A stretch of DNA of 64,000 nt, taken from Rhodoferax sp. Its GTDB lineage: Bacteria > Pseudomonadota > Gammaproteobacteria > Burkholderiales > Burkholderiaceae_C. Below, one piece after another: positions 25,863-33,079 of the stretch. Position 1 is the stretch's first letter, and each line of letters opens with the position of its first letter. The notes under the pieces are model-generated. The model was not told where the DNA came from, did not search any database, and saw only the letters and a list, made by a program, of their open reading frames with translations. The position numbers and the translations under genes were made by a program. The DNA lies in the NCBI RefSeq assembly GCF_030646845.1, contig NZ_JAUSLE010000055.1, positions 1-64,000 on the forward strand, in the 5' to 3' direction.

Positions 25863-26675
25863 TCAAAATTCGCTGCAATCCGATGAGTTGGTCCTGAGCC
25901 AACTGACAATCGCATCGGCCACTGTTTGCCACCCTGGCTCAAGCATCATGTCATGGGCGATATTTGGCAGAATAATGGCTTGGGTCCCATAGGCACGCGC
26001 TGTGGCCTTGACCTGATCAGGGCTTATGAGCGTGTCTGCACCACCGCCCAAGATTAGCAGGGGTGTATTGACCTTCTCGGGTTTGGGCAGGCCGAGCCCC
26101 AACATTTCGGCAAAACAGCGGTAAGACTCGTCTTGCATTTGCTGCCAAAAAAGTTCGACTTGCGCCACAGGCATCTCATTTGGGAATAGCAGTTCCTTTG
26201 CCAACTCGGGGCTGCTGATCAATGGGTACAGGCTCCAGGTGGCGTTGACTTTGGCCATTAACCAAGGGTGGCGCCGGACCAGACGCAAGGCGGTGAGCAG
26301 CACCCCCATGGGTGGTATGGATGCCATTAGAACTCCCGCAGGTGCGCAATGCGTTTGCAGATACTTTTGAACCACCAGACCGCCCATGGAATGGCCGATG
26401 ACGATGGGCGGTGCACTTAACTGGCGGGCAACTTGGGCCACATCGTCCACATAATCTGCCAAACCGGTCCAGCGCAAACGCCGCCGACCCTCGCTGTTCC
26501 CGTGTCCTCGAAGACTAATCGCATGCACTTGGAACCCCTGCTGTGCGAGATAGTCCGCAAAATGCACCTTCCAACACCATGCGCCATGCCACGCGCCATG
26601 TACCAGCAGCACTGGATTGTTGCTTAACTCCTGCAAAGGCTGCTGCGACAGGACTTCCAAGTTCATTTTGCGCAT
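25863..26675 (-). CDS. Alpha/beta hydrolase
   Basis: 270 residues. Oxyanion-hole segment LLVHGAWHGAWCW, nucleophile elbow GHSMGG, a catalytic Asp in the GGGADTLISPDQV segment, and His in NIAHDMMLEPGW, so the triad is complete. The family includes lipases, esterases and haloperoxidase-like enzymes. The ATG at 26675 or 26666 could start it; neither has a strong ribosome-binding site. It stands alone between gene-poor stretches. Confidence 0.8.
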   Translation of the reverse strand: MRKMNLEVLSQQPLQELSNNPVLLVHGAWHGAWCWKVHFADYLAQQGFQVHAISLRGHGNSEGRRRLRWTGLADYVDDVAQVARQLSAPPIVIGHSMGGLVVQKYLQTHCAPAGVLMASIPPMGVLLTALRLVRRHPWLMAKVNATWSLYPLISSPELAKELLFPNEMPVAQVELFWQQMQDESYRCFAEMLGLGLPKPEKVNTPLLILGGGADTLISPDQVKATARAYGTQAIILPNIAHDMMLEPGWQTVADAIVSWLRTNSSDCSEF

Positions 26676-27003
26676 CGGTTTGGAGAGTCGATTGAACCTG
26701 CTGGCGTCTGGCTGCGCTTGATAAGTGTCAAAAGTAATGGCGATTGATGTAACTACCCATCAATTGGGTCAAAACTCACAAGCAGACCAGCCCATTGAAG
26801 CGTGTGATAACGATGTATATAAAAACGAAGAAAAGTCACGGCACGTCACGGCGCGCGGCGTGCCCGGGCTGTTTGCGCGCGACGAACGCGTGGTCTGTGT
26901 GTTCGAGTCGGCCCGTGGCCGTTCGCGCTGCCCTCGGTCAAAGCCACGTCAGCAGTAACAAAGATACGACCTGTCGCACGAATTAGCGCTTGACAAAACA
27001 GAC
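26676..27003. other. Gene-poor gap
   Basis: Lower GC than the surroundings. Apart from the psd fragment at 26851-26918 and the start of the sox terminator, I see nothing coding. The short frame starting ATG 26725 only becomes protein-like where it crosses the psd fragment. Confidence 0.55.
26851..26918 (+). pseudogene. Fragment of a second phosphatidylserine decarboxylase gene
   Basis: Encodes [23 protein letters not shown], matching [22 protein letters not shown] inside psd at 24450-24517. By eye about 59 of 68 nucleotides are identical, with most changes at third positions, so it derives from a diverged psd and not from a recent copy of the neighbouring gene. No flanking psd sequence remains on either side. 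Confidence 0.75.
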
Positions 27004-27039
27004 ACAAAAAAAGTCCTACCCCTTGCGGGAAGGACTTTC
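27004..27039 (-). terminator. Rho-independent terminator of the sox operon
   Basis: Read on the minus strand: GAAAGTCCT..CCCGCAAGGGG..AGGACTTTTTTT. The stem has eight pairs AAAGTCCT/AGGACTTT plus an inner CCC/GGG and is followed by a run of seven T. It lies just past the soxX stop at 27058. Confidence 0.9.
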
Positions 27040-27057
27040 ATGGAGTTCACCTTGAGC

Positions 27058-27681
27058 TTATTGGTTGACCGGCGACTTGGGATCGAGCAGAAAGGCTGTC
27101 ATGTCCTTGATCTGAGTTTCCGTCAGACCGTTCAAATGACCAAAGCGGGGCATATTCGAGCAGGCGTTATAGGCCTTGGCATTGTAAAGCTTGCCCCAGG
27201 TGTACTTCACGACTTCCTCGGAATTGCCCCGAAGCTTTCCATAATGGTAAAGGCTTGGCCCAAGATTGCCGAAGGAAATTTCCTTCTTGGTCATCTGATG
27301 GCATGCGTAGCAGTTACCGCCATTGACGGTGTCAGACTTGTTGTTCCAAGCCATGCCAACGCCGCTTTGGGCAATTTTTTCGGCCTTCGTCCAGTCACCC
27401 AGGTACTTGCCGTCAGACGGCATCTTGATGGTTGCCAGTTGCTCCTGCTCGAGACGCTTGCGCAGCGTCGCGTCAAGATCCTTGCCCGTCATCTCTGCTT
27501 CCGAACAGGCGGCCTGCAACCCATCCTGATTTAGGCGCTCATGCTTGGCAATACCTTTGGTCTCGAAGGACTGATTGAGCATGTCCTTTGTCATCTTTTG
27601 GTAGTCATCGCCGGCGAAAGTGGCGCAACCTGCCAGCACGACTGCAGAGACAGAGGCAAAGATAAATGTGGTTTTTTTCAT
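27058..27681 (-). CDS. soxX: SoxX, cytochrome c subunit of the Sox carrier-loading complex
   Basis: 207 residues. A lipoprotein-type signal (VVLAGC19) is followed by a ~75-residue extension and a class I cytochrome c domain with haem motif C124-Y-A-C-H128 and likely axial Met M176 (ACSNMPRFGH). With SoxA it oxidatively couples thiosulfate to the SoxY cysteine in the periplasm. The N-terminal extension before the haem domain is longer than in short SoxX forms. Last gene of the operon, followed by a strong terminator. Confidence 0.92.
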   Translation of the reverse strand: MKKTTFIFASVSAVVLAGCATFAGDDYQKMTKDMLNQSFETKGIAKHERLNQDGLQAACSEAEMTGKDLDATLRKRLEQEQLATIKMPSDGKYLGDWTKAEKIAQSGVGMAWNNKSDTVNGGNCYACHQMTKKEISFGNLGPSLYHYGKLRGNSEEVVKYTWGKLYNAKAYNACSNMPRFGHLNGLTETQIKDMTAFLLDPKSPVNQ

Positions 27682-27702
27682 ACTAATTTCTCCTTGCCCA
27701 AA

Positions 27703-28506
27703 TTAACGCTTGATGGTGGGGGCAAGAGACGGAACGTCTTTGCCATTTACACCCATATAGACCGACAGAGCGACGGTGGCTTCAGACCCAAATTTGGGAG
27801 ACGGGAAGCGCTGCAGCCGCAGGCAGTCATTCAACCGTTGCTGCATGGGCCAGAGTTGGCTGTTGCTGACGCGATAGGCCGGCCAAGAGGTGAAGGCACG
27901 GCCGGCAGGAACGTTCTTGGTGAGATTGGGCAGGCCCTGCAGGCGAATGCGCTTGTCGTCAGCGTTATGGCAGGTGGCGCAGGAAAAGTCGTAAGGACCG
28001 GCGCGGTAATAGAAGGCACGTTTGCCCAGCTCATACATGCGCCTTTCTTCGGCATGCGCCTGCGGCACATTTACCGGCATGCCCTTGGACTGCGTGACGA
28101 CAAATGTGGCCAGCGAGATGATCTTCTTGTGGTCATCCTTGTTGTAATCAGCATCCTTTACATCGAAACCCTGCAGGGTATGCATGCAATAGGACAGGCG
28201 CATCTCGAGATCCATCACCTTGCCGGCATCGGCAAAGTAGCGAGGCAGCAAGACGTAGGCGCCTTTGAGCACGCCGGGGCCGATACCAAGATCGCATTGC
28301 TCAAGGGAGGCCTTCTTGGGACCGTCTTTTTTCTTCCAGAGTTCCTCGCCCTTGGCTTCCCACAGTTCCGCAGGGTTGCCATCAGCAATCATTTCGCGAT
28401 ATTGATCGATCGCTTTTTCAGCCTCCGACTGTGCCAACACGGCGCCGGGCGAGAGCAGACTCGCCGCAAAGGCGAAGCCAAACACTTTAAATTTGGATGG
28501 GATCAT
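27703..28506 (-). CDS. soxA: SoxA, L-cysteine S-thiosulfotransferase subunit
   Basis: 267 residues with a Sec signal (cleavage near AVLAQ). One haem motif C176-A-T-C-H180 remains in the C-terminal domain, with C228 (NDCLRLQRF) as the cysteine persulfide haem ligand. In the N-terminal domain C71 and C107 stand where dihaem SoxA has its first haem, so this is the monohaem form with a likely disulfide. It pairs with SoxX 21 bases downstream. Confidence 0.92.
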   Translation of the reverse strand: MIPSKFKVFGFAFAASLLSPGAVLAQSEAEKAIDQYREMIADGNPAELWEAKGEELWKKKDGPKKASLEQCDLGIGPGVLKGAYVLLPRYFADAGKVMDLEMRLSYCMHTLQGFDVKDADYNKDDHKKIISLATFVVTQSKGMPVNVPQAHAEERRMYELGKRAFYYRAGPYDFSCATCHNADDKRIRLQGLPNLTKNVPAGRAFTSWPAYRVSNSQLWPMQQRLNDCLRLQRFPSPKFGSEATVALSVYMGVNGKDVPSLAPTIKR

Positions 28507-28591
28507 TTTGTTTCCTTCGTTTTAATAATGGTGCGGCCACCGATTGCATGCCGCCCTTGTCAGACACCACTGACACTACTTCAACGATGTC

Positions 28592-28903
28592 TCAAGAAGC
28601 CGTAGCTTCGTCGGTACGGGTTTCGCCCTTGCTGTCTTTCCATGTCACGGCGATCTTGTCGCCGGCCTTGGCGCCCTTGACGACGAACTGCAGGAACGGG
28701 TTCTTGGAAACCGCGGGGCCCCACTCTGCCGTCATGACGACCTTTCCATTGTGGCTGGCGGACACTTCGTTGATAAACCAGGCGGGAACGAGTTTGCCCG
28801 CCGAGTCCTTGCGTTGCCCGGACTCCATCTCGTGGCTCATCAAGACACGGACGGTTGCTTTGTCACCAGCGACTTGAGCGCGAATGCGCATTGGATCTGC
28901 CAT
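28592..28903 (-). CDS. soxZ: SoxZ, sulfur-carrier partner subunit
   Basis: 103 residues, immunoglobulin-like fold: MRIRAQVAGDKATVRVLMSHEMESGQRKD..GKLVPAWFINEVSASHNGKVV is the SoxZ signature. It has no signal peptide and is exported with SoxY. GGAGTAG precedes the ATG. It sits 55 bases after soxY and before soxA. Confidence 0.92.
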   Translation of the reverse strand: MADPMRIRAQVAGDKATVRVLMSHEMESGQRKDSAGKLVPAWFINEVSASHNGKVVMTAEWGPAVSKNPFLQFVVKGAKAGDKIAVTWKDSKGETRTDEATAS

Positions 28904-28958
28904 TTTTCTACTCCTGAATCAGTATTGATTGAATTGGGGAAAGTGAGGTGCGCGGGGA

Positions 28959-29417
28959 TTAACCGCCGCAACCACCGAGCGTGACCTTGACTTCTTTTTT
29001 CGCAAAAAGGGCCTTGCCGTCTGCCATCACGGCCACGGCATACACGTCGGACGACTGGCCCATCTTGGAACGCGTGGCAAAGCTTGCGTCCACGCTGTCG
29101 GTCACATTGAACAGGGCAACCAGGGCCGCGGGGTTCTTCTCGACCAGAATCAGAATCTGCTTGACGCCAGGCAGGGACGTGCTGGCGGTCAGCGGCACGA
29201 CCGCGCCGTTTTCAGCAATGTCGGGGCCGCCGATGGTGACGTCCTTGCTTTCGACCGGCGCGCCGGCGCCGAGCGCCTTCAGCACGTCAGCCAGGCTCTT
29301 CGCCTCGAAGGCCGTCTTGTTGTACGCGGCCAACGCGTACTGGGGGAACAGGCCCGTGGATGCCAGCAGGCCAGCCACGATAGCGCTGTGTTTGAGTGTC
29401 TCGCGACGAGTTTGCAT
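28959..29417 (-). CDS. soxY: SoxY, covalent sulfur-carrier protein
   Basis: 152 residues. A Tat signal (QTRRETLKHSAIVAG) ends near YALAAYN. The C-terminus is the carrier arm GGCGG with C150, which holds thiosulfate-derived sulfur. The start at 29417 is preferred because the upstream in-frame extension lies in the spacer behind the DsrE-like gene; GGAAACC precedes the ATG. Works with SoxZ, SoxAX and an SoxB that must be encoded elsewhere. Confidence 0.93.
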   Translation of the reverse strand: MQTRRETLKHSAIVAGLLASTGLFPQYALAAYNKTAFEAKSLADVLKALGAGAPVESKDVTIGGPDIAENGAVVPLTASTSLPGVKQILILVEKNPAALVALFNVTDSVDASFATRSKMGQSSDVYAVAVMADGKALFAKKEVKVTLGGCGG

Positions 29418-29469
29418 GTTTGGTTTCCTTGGTTGGATGTCATTACAGAGAAAGTTTTGTACGGGCGGC

Positions 29470-29934
29470 TCAAGGGCGGATGTAGGCATAACCCTGCTGT
29501 TGTTTTTGCATCAGCTCCACGACACCGGCAGGCACATACCCGATGGTGGGTAGCATGTCGGCATGGGTCAGCTTCTGCGCCCGCAGCGTGGTCTCGCACG
29601 CCACCACCTTGACGCCGCTTTTCAGGGCACCGGCAATGCGTTGGGCCACAGGGGAGTCGGTCTTGAGCATGCCAATGCCGGGACCGTAGACAACGATCTC
29701 CTGTTCGACATTTTCCGCACCCAGATCGGTCTGTACGTTTTGCACATTGTTCAGCGCCAGGCCCCACTTGGCGGGGTCGCTGTCACTGACTTGGAACACG
29801 ATCTTGTTTTTTGCAGTCGTTGCCTGCGCCTGTGCCTCGGACGACATGAGCGTCGCTGCGAGCACAATCGCACCCAGCGACAAAAGGGTTCGCCGTCCCG
29901 TACTGTTTAGGGCGGCGTGTTTGAAAGTTGTCAT
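29470..29934 (-). CDS. Periplasmic DsrE-family protein linked to sox
   Basis: 154 residues: signal peptide (ATLMSSEAQAQA), then a DsrE/DsrF-like domain with KIVFQVSDSDPAKWGLALNNVQNVQ and the conserved cysteine in GVKVVACETTLRAQKL. Cytoplasmic DsrE proteins carry persulfide; this exported version beside soxY is probably a periplasmic sulfur handler. It lies between the anti-sigma-like gene and soxY on the same strand. Confidence 0.82.
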   Translation of the reverse strand: MTTFKHAALNSTGRRTLLSLGAIVLAATLMSSEAQAQATTAKNKIVFQVSDSDPAKWGLALNNVQNVQTDLGAENVEQEIVVYGPGIGMLKTDSPVAQRIAGALKSGVKVVACETTLRAQKLTHADMLPTIGYVPAGVVELMQKQQQGYAYIRP

Positions 29935-29983
29935 GCGGATCTCCTGGTTGTACTACTTGGAATCATCTTGCAGGCGGTGCGGG

Positions 29984-30559
29984 TCAACCCGGCGGCTTGG
30001 CGAACGCTGTCTGTGCCACCGTGAGCGCCTTCTTCTTTTGTGACACCATGATCAGCGGTTTGTCGCCTGTCTTCGATGTCACTACCTGCCAATAAACGTC
30101 GGCCCACCAGCCCGAGCTTTCCTTCAGGGCTATCGGTTTGTCGAACGCAAAGACGGTGACCATGCCGCCCTTTTCAAAAAAGGTGGTGAGGTGGTAAACA
30201 AGATGCCCTTCAATCTCACACGGGCGCATCAATTGGGGGTAGCCCGGTACGGCATGGACGTGCTCCAGCCCAAGGTGGGCGAGCAAGGGTTTCGCTTCCA
30301 TGAAGTTGCCGCGCAGGGTGCGTTCGTAATACTCGTGCTCAATGGCGCCGCGCACCAGTTCGGGTGGTCGAACGGCGAGAGCGCCACCTAGTGCTGTACC
30401 CATCAGCACCAATGCAGCGATGCCCAGTCGCACGCCCCAGCGGGCGAGCAGCGGTGTGCGGCGCAACAGGATGGCAGGAGTTTCGCCGGGCTCGTAGGCC
30501 AGGGACAGTTCTGCACGCGCGCGCAGGTCAAACTCGTCTTCTTGGTGTAGGTGTGTCAT
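29984..30559 (-). CDS. DUF3379-like single-span membrane protein, probable anti-sigma factor
   Basis: 191 residues. The N-terminal ~40 residues are cytosolic and acidic (HLHQEDEFDLRARAELSLAY); one transmembrane segment follows (VRLGIAALVLMGTALGGALAV), then a ~120-residue periplasmic domain. The layout fits a membrane-bound anti-sigma factor and resembles DUF3379. The ATG follows the sigma-factor stop by one base, supporting a sigma/anti-sigma pair. No zinc HxxxCxxC motif is present. Confidence 0.7.
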   Translation of the reverse strand: MTHLHQEDEFDLRARAELSLAYEPGETPAILLRRTPLLARWGVRLGIAALVLMGTALGGALAVRPPELVRGAIEHEYYERTLRGNFMEAKPLLAHLGLEHVHAVPGYPQLMRPCEIEGHLVYHLTTFFEKGGMVTVFAFDKPIALKESSGWWADVYWQVVTSKTGDKPLIMVSQKKKALTVAQTAFAKPPG

Positions 30560-30560
30560 G

Positions 30561-31103
30561 TCAAGTTCTTCTGATCGTCGTCACGTTGCTCGTCACCGGC
30601 ATGGATGGCTTCTGCTGACGGACACATGTTGTCATGGCGGTCTTCAAAGCATCGCGCGCGCGCGACAGACGCGACAGTACGGTGCCTGGTGCAATCTCGA
30701 GCGCTTCGGCAATTTGTGCCGTGGGCATGTCGTCAAAGTAATGCAGCACCAGCACTTCACGATGGATGGGCGCAATCCGGCCCAGGGCCTTCACCACGTC
30801 CAGCCGGTTGTCGATGCCCGAGTCGGGCGCGTGTTGTAAATCGGCCTCGTTGCTGTCCTCCAGCGACTGCACACACGGGCTGATATGCCGGAAGATGCTG
30901 CGCCGCATGATCTTGAACAGCCACGGCCGCGCCAACGACGCGTCGCGCAATTGGTCCCGGCAGTTCCAGGCATTGGCGAAACAGTCCTGCACCACGTCTT
31001 CCGCCACCGCGCGCGAGCCGGTCAACGCCCAGGCGCTGCGCATCAGGAAACGATAGTGATCGCGCACCCATTGGTTGTAGCGCGCTTCGGAATTCAGGAA
31101 CAT
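30561..31103 (-). CDS. ECF RNA polymerase sigma factor controlling the sox segment
   Basis: 180 residues. Region 2: RFLMRSAWALTGSRAVAEDVVQDCFANAWNCRDQL; region 4: IAPIHREVLVLHYFDDMPTAQIAEALEIAPGTVLSRLSRARDAL. A ~20-residue tail follows. It is coupled to the anti-sigma-like gene, and both lie upstream of dsrE and soxYZAX on one strand, so sox expression may depend on this sigma factor. The start ATG lies inside the end of a small ORF. Confidence 0.86.
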   Translation of the reverse strand: MFLNSEARYNQWVRDHYRFLMRSAWALTGSRAVAEDVVQDCFANAWNCRDQLRDASLARPWLFKIMRRSIFRHISPCVQSLEDSNEADLQHAPDSGIDNRLDVVKALGRIAPIHREVLVLHYFDDMPTAQIAEALEIAPGTVLSRLSRARDALKTAMTTCVRQQKPSMPVTSNVTTIRRT

Positions 31104-31336
31104 GAGTTAAAGAGCGCAGGAATGGGCTTTCCATTCCCTACAGGCACGGGTATTTCGTCGGGGTTTACCCCCGCATTGGGGCCTCCATTGCATCCACCGC
31201 CACCGGTACCCCACGGCTGATGAGTTCGCAGTCCTGGCATTTCTGCATCCAGTTTTGCTATTGAAAAAGTAGTATGTATGTCAAGCTGGTCGGGGTCGGC
31301 GTCGGGCGTAGGGGGAGGTGGTTGCAGGGTGGGCAT
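31094..31336 (-). CDS. Possible small Pro/Gly-rich protein coupled to the sigma factor
   Basis: 80 codons: MPTLQPPPPTPDADPDQL, a middle segment, a Gly-rich run with one cysteine (GTGGGGCNGGPNAGVNPDE) and the end GNGKPIPALFNSCS. Its TGA lies ten bases inside the sigma-factor gene, an overlap that would allow coupled translation. No ribosome-binding site is clear and no family is recognised. It might be a real short peptide of the sox regulon or chance. Confidence 0.35.
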   Translation of the reverse strand: MPTLQPPPPTPDADPDQLDIHTTFSIAKLDAEMPGLRTHQPWGTGGGGCNGGPNAGVNPDEIPVPVGNGKPIPALFNSCS

Positions 31337-31358
31337 GGCTTAGAGCAATTGCCCAACT

Positions 31359-32705
31359 TCACTCCAGCGCCTTAAGCCTGCGGTACAGCGAGCGCTCGCT
31401 GATCCCCAGCTTCTGTGCCAGGTCAGCCCGGCTGCCCTGGTGGCCCGCCAGCAGTTGCTGCAGCGCGGCGCGTTCGATGGTTTTGAGCGCGCCGGGTGCC
31501 AGGGTGATGCGGTCCATCGTGCTGGCGCTGTCAACCGCGGCAGCTTGCGGGTCGGTACGCGGCGCGGCTGAGGGGCGCCGGCCCGACAGCAGCGCCTGCT
31601 CAACATGTGCGACCTCCAGCGTATCGCCATCACACAGCAAGGCCGCGCGCTCCAGCAGGTTTCGCAACTCACGTACATTGCCGGGGAAGTCCTGCACTTG
31701 CAGCAAACGCAGGGCCGGTTCGCTGATCTGCAGCTTGCGCTGTGGCGCCACGCGCGCCAGCAGGGCCGCAGCCAACAGGTCAATGTCGTCCCGGCGCTCC
31801 CGCAGGGCCGGCAGGTGGATGGGGAAGGTGCTCAGGCGGTAGTACAAGTCTTCACGAAAAGTCCCTGTTGACACCATCTGGTCCAGATCGCGGTGGGTGG
31901 CCGATACCACGCGGATGTCCGCATGGCGCTGGTCGGTGCTGCCAACGCGGCGGTAGGTGCCGGTTTCCAGCAAGCGCAGCAGTTTGACCTGCATGGCCAG
32001 CGGAATATCGCCCACCTCGTCCAGAAACAGTGTGCCACCACTGGCCGCCTCAACCAGCCCGCCCCGGGCCGTATTGGCGCCGGTAAAAGCACCACGTTCA
32101 TGGCCAAAAAGTTCGGACTCAAACAGGTTTTCCGGCAGGCTGGAGCAGTCCACCGCCACCAGGGGGCGGTGCGCGCGCGGGCTGGCCTCGTGCACGGCTC
32201 TGGCCACCAGTTCTTTGCCGGTGCCGGATTCGCCCAGCAGCAGCACCGTCGCCTGCGACGGCGCCACACGGGCCACCAGCGCCAGCATGTGCTGAAAGCT
32301 GGGCGCACGGCCGATCAGGCCCTGCACTACCGCCTTGCCCTGCGCCACCCGCAGCGGCTCCATTTTCTCGACGAAGTAAGCAAGCTCGCCACTGGCTTCC
32401 AGCAACGGTGCCAGTTCAATATTGACGTACTCCTCGCCCTTGGGCGTGTGGTGCAGGTGCAGCACCCGCTCGCGCTGGCCCGATTCACGTGACTTGGCCA
32501 GCGGGCAGGTTTCGCCCGCCTGGTCGCACGGGACACTGAAGTGATGGGACACCTCGTAGCACGTTCGTCCCACCACGCTGCGATCAGGGCTGAACTGACG
32601 CCTGTAAGCGGCATTGGCCGCCAGAATGCGGTATTGCGTGTCGAACAGGATGTGGGGCTCGCTCAGTCCCTCCAGGTAGGACATTAGTTCGGGCAGTGGT
32701 TTCAC
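31359..32705 (-). CDS. Sigma-54-dependent activator with Cys-rich PAS domain
   Basis: 448 residues. PAS domain at ~10-115 with three cysteines, C49 ([10 protein letters not shown]), C60 and C67 ([12 protein letters not shown]), a pattern suited to redox or metal sensing. AAA+ domain at ~130-360: Walker A GESGTGKE (158-165), sigma-54 loop GAFTGA (205-210), [12 protein letters not shown] Fis-type helix-turn-helix ends the protein ([23 protein letters not shown]). Divergent from the cyd operon, its likely target. Overall similar to NorR/NtrC types but lacking a receiver or GAF domain. Confidence 0.9.
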   Translation of the reverse strand: MKPLPELMSYLEGLSEPHILFDTQYRILAANAAYRRQFSPDRSVVGRTCYEVSHHFSVPCDQAGETCPLAKSRESGQRERVLHLHHTPKGEEYVNIELAPLLEASGELAYFVEKMEPLRVAQGKAVVQGLIGRAPSFQHMLALVARVAPSQATVLLLGESGTGKELVARAVHEASPRAHRPLVAVDCSSLPENLFESELFGHERGAFTGANTARGGLVEAASGGTLFLDEVGDIPLAMQVKLLRLLETGTYRRVGSTDQRHADIRVVSATHRDLDQMVSTGTFREDLYYRLSTFPIHLPALRERRDDIDLLAAALLARVAPQRKLQISEPALRLLQVQDFPGNVRELRNLLERAALLCDGDTLEVAHVEQALLSGRRPSAAPRTDPQAAAVDSASTMDRITLAPGALKTIERAALQQLLAGHQGSRADLAQKLGISERSLYRRLKALE

Positions 32706-32744
32706 GCGGGCTCCTTGTGTGCGGGTGCCAGTTTATGCCCTAAA

Positions 32745-32760
32745 TGGCAGTTAGCTGCCA
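32745..32760. promoter_or_regulatory. Inverted repeat, possible activator site between regulator and cyd
   Basis: TGGCAG-TTAG-CTGCCA is a perfect 6-bp inverted repeat with a 4-base centre, 40 bases before the regulator ATG and about 110 bases before the cyd promoter candidate. Related half-sites (GCCAGTTTATGCCC, GACAGTTATTC) flank it. Fits an enhancer for the sigma-54 activator; role inferred. Confidence 0.5.
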
Positions 32761-32854
32761 GAATTGACAGTTATTCACCTGCTGCCATGCGCCATGCGCG
32801 ACGACTAGAGCGCTAACCCGTTGAATTCATTGACCACTGGTGCGGGCGGCCGCA

Positions 32855-32870
32855 TGGCATGGTTCTTGAG
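32855..32870 (+). promoter_or_regulatory. Candidate sigma-54 (-24/-12) promoter for cydPABX
   Basis: TGGCAT-GGTTC-TTGAG matches the TGGCAC-N5-TTGC consensus with exact spacing but has GA in place of the -12 GC. It would start transcription near 32881, 20 bases before cydP. The divergent activator gene supports it; the -12 mismatch weakens it. Confidence 0.42.
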
Positions 32871-32899
32871 TTGTTCCATAGGCGAATGTATGAACTGTC

Positions 32900-33079
32900 A
32901 TGAAGCCCCTGGACAAAAACCTCGTTAGAAAGCTGGCCGTGGTGCTGGTCATCAAGCTGGCCGTGCTGATGGCGTTGTGGTGGGTTCTTGTGCGGGAGCA
33001 GCGTGTGACGGTGGACGGTGACGGCGTGGCTGCCAAGTTTCTGCAAAGCACCCCCAAGCCCAAAGGAGCAACACAGTGA
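32900..33079 (+). CDS. cydP: CydP, small subunit of cytochrome bd oxidase
   Basis: 59 residues: MKPLDKNLVRKLAVVLVIKL leads into one transmembrane helix (AVLMALWWVLV) and a periplasmic tail with DGDGVAAKFL. This is the CydP small protein found before cydA in many beta-proteobacteria. Its TGA overlaps the cydA GTG start (GTGA at 33076-33079), giving translational coupling. Confidence 0.88.
   Translation: MKPLDKNLVRKLAVVLVIKLAVLMALWWVLVREQRVTVDGDGVAAKFLQSTPKPKGATQ

Noticed and set aside
26725-26958. Short plus-strand ORF
   Set aside because: Only the part crossing the psd fragment looks like protein; there is no ribosome-binding site and the N-terminal part is not protein-like.
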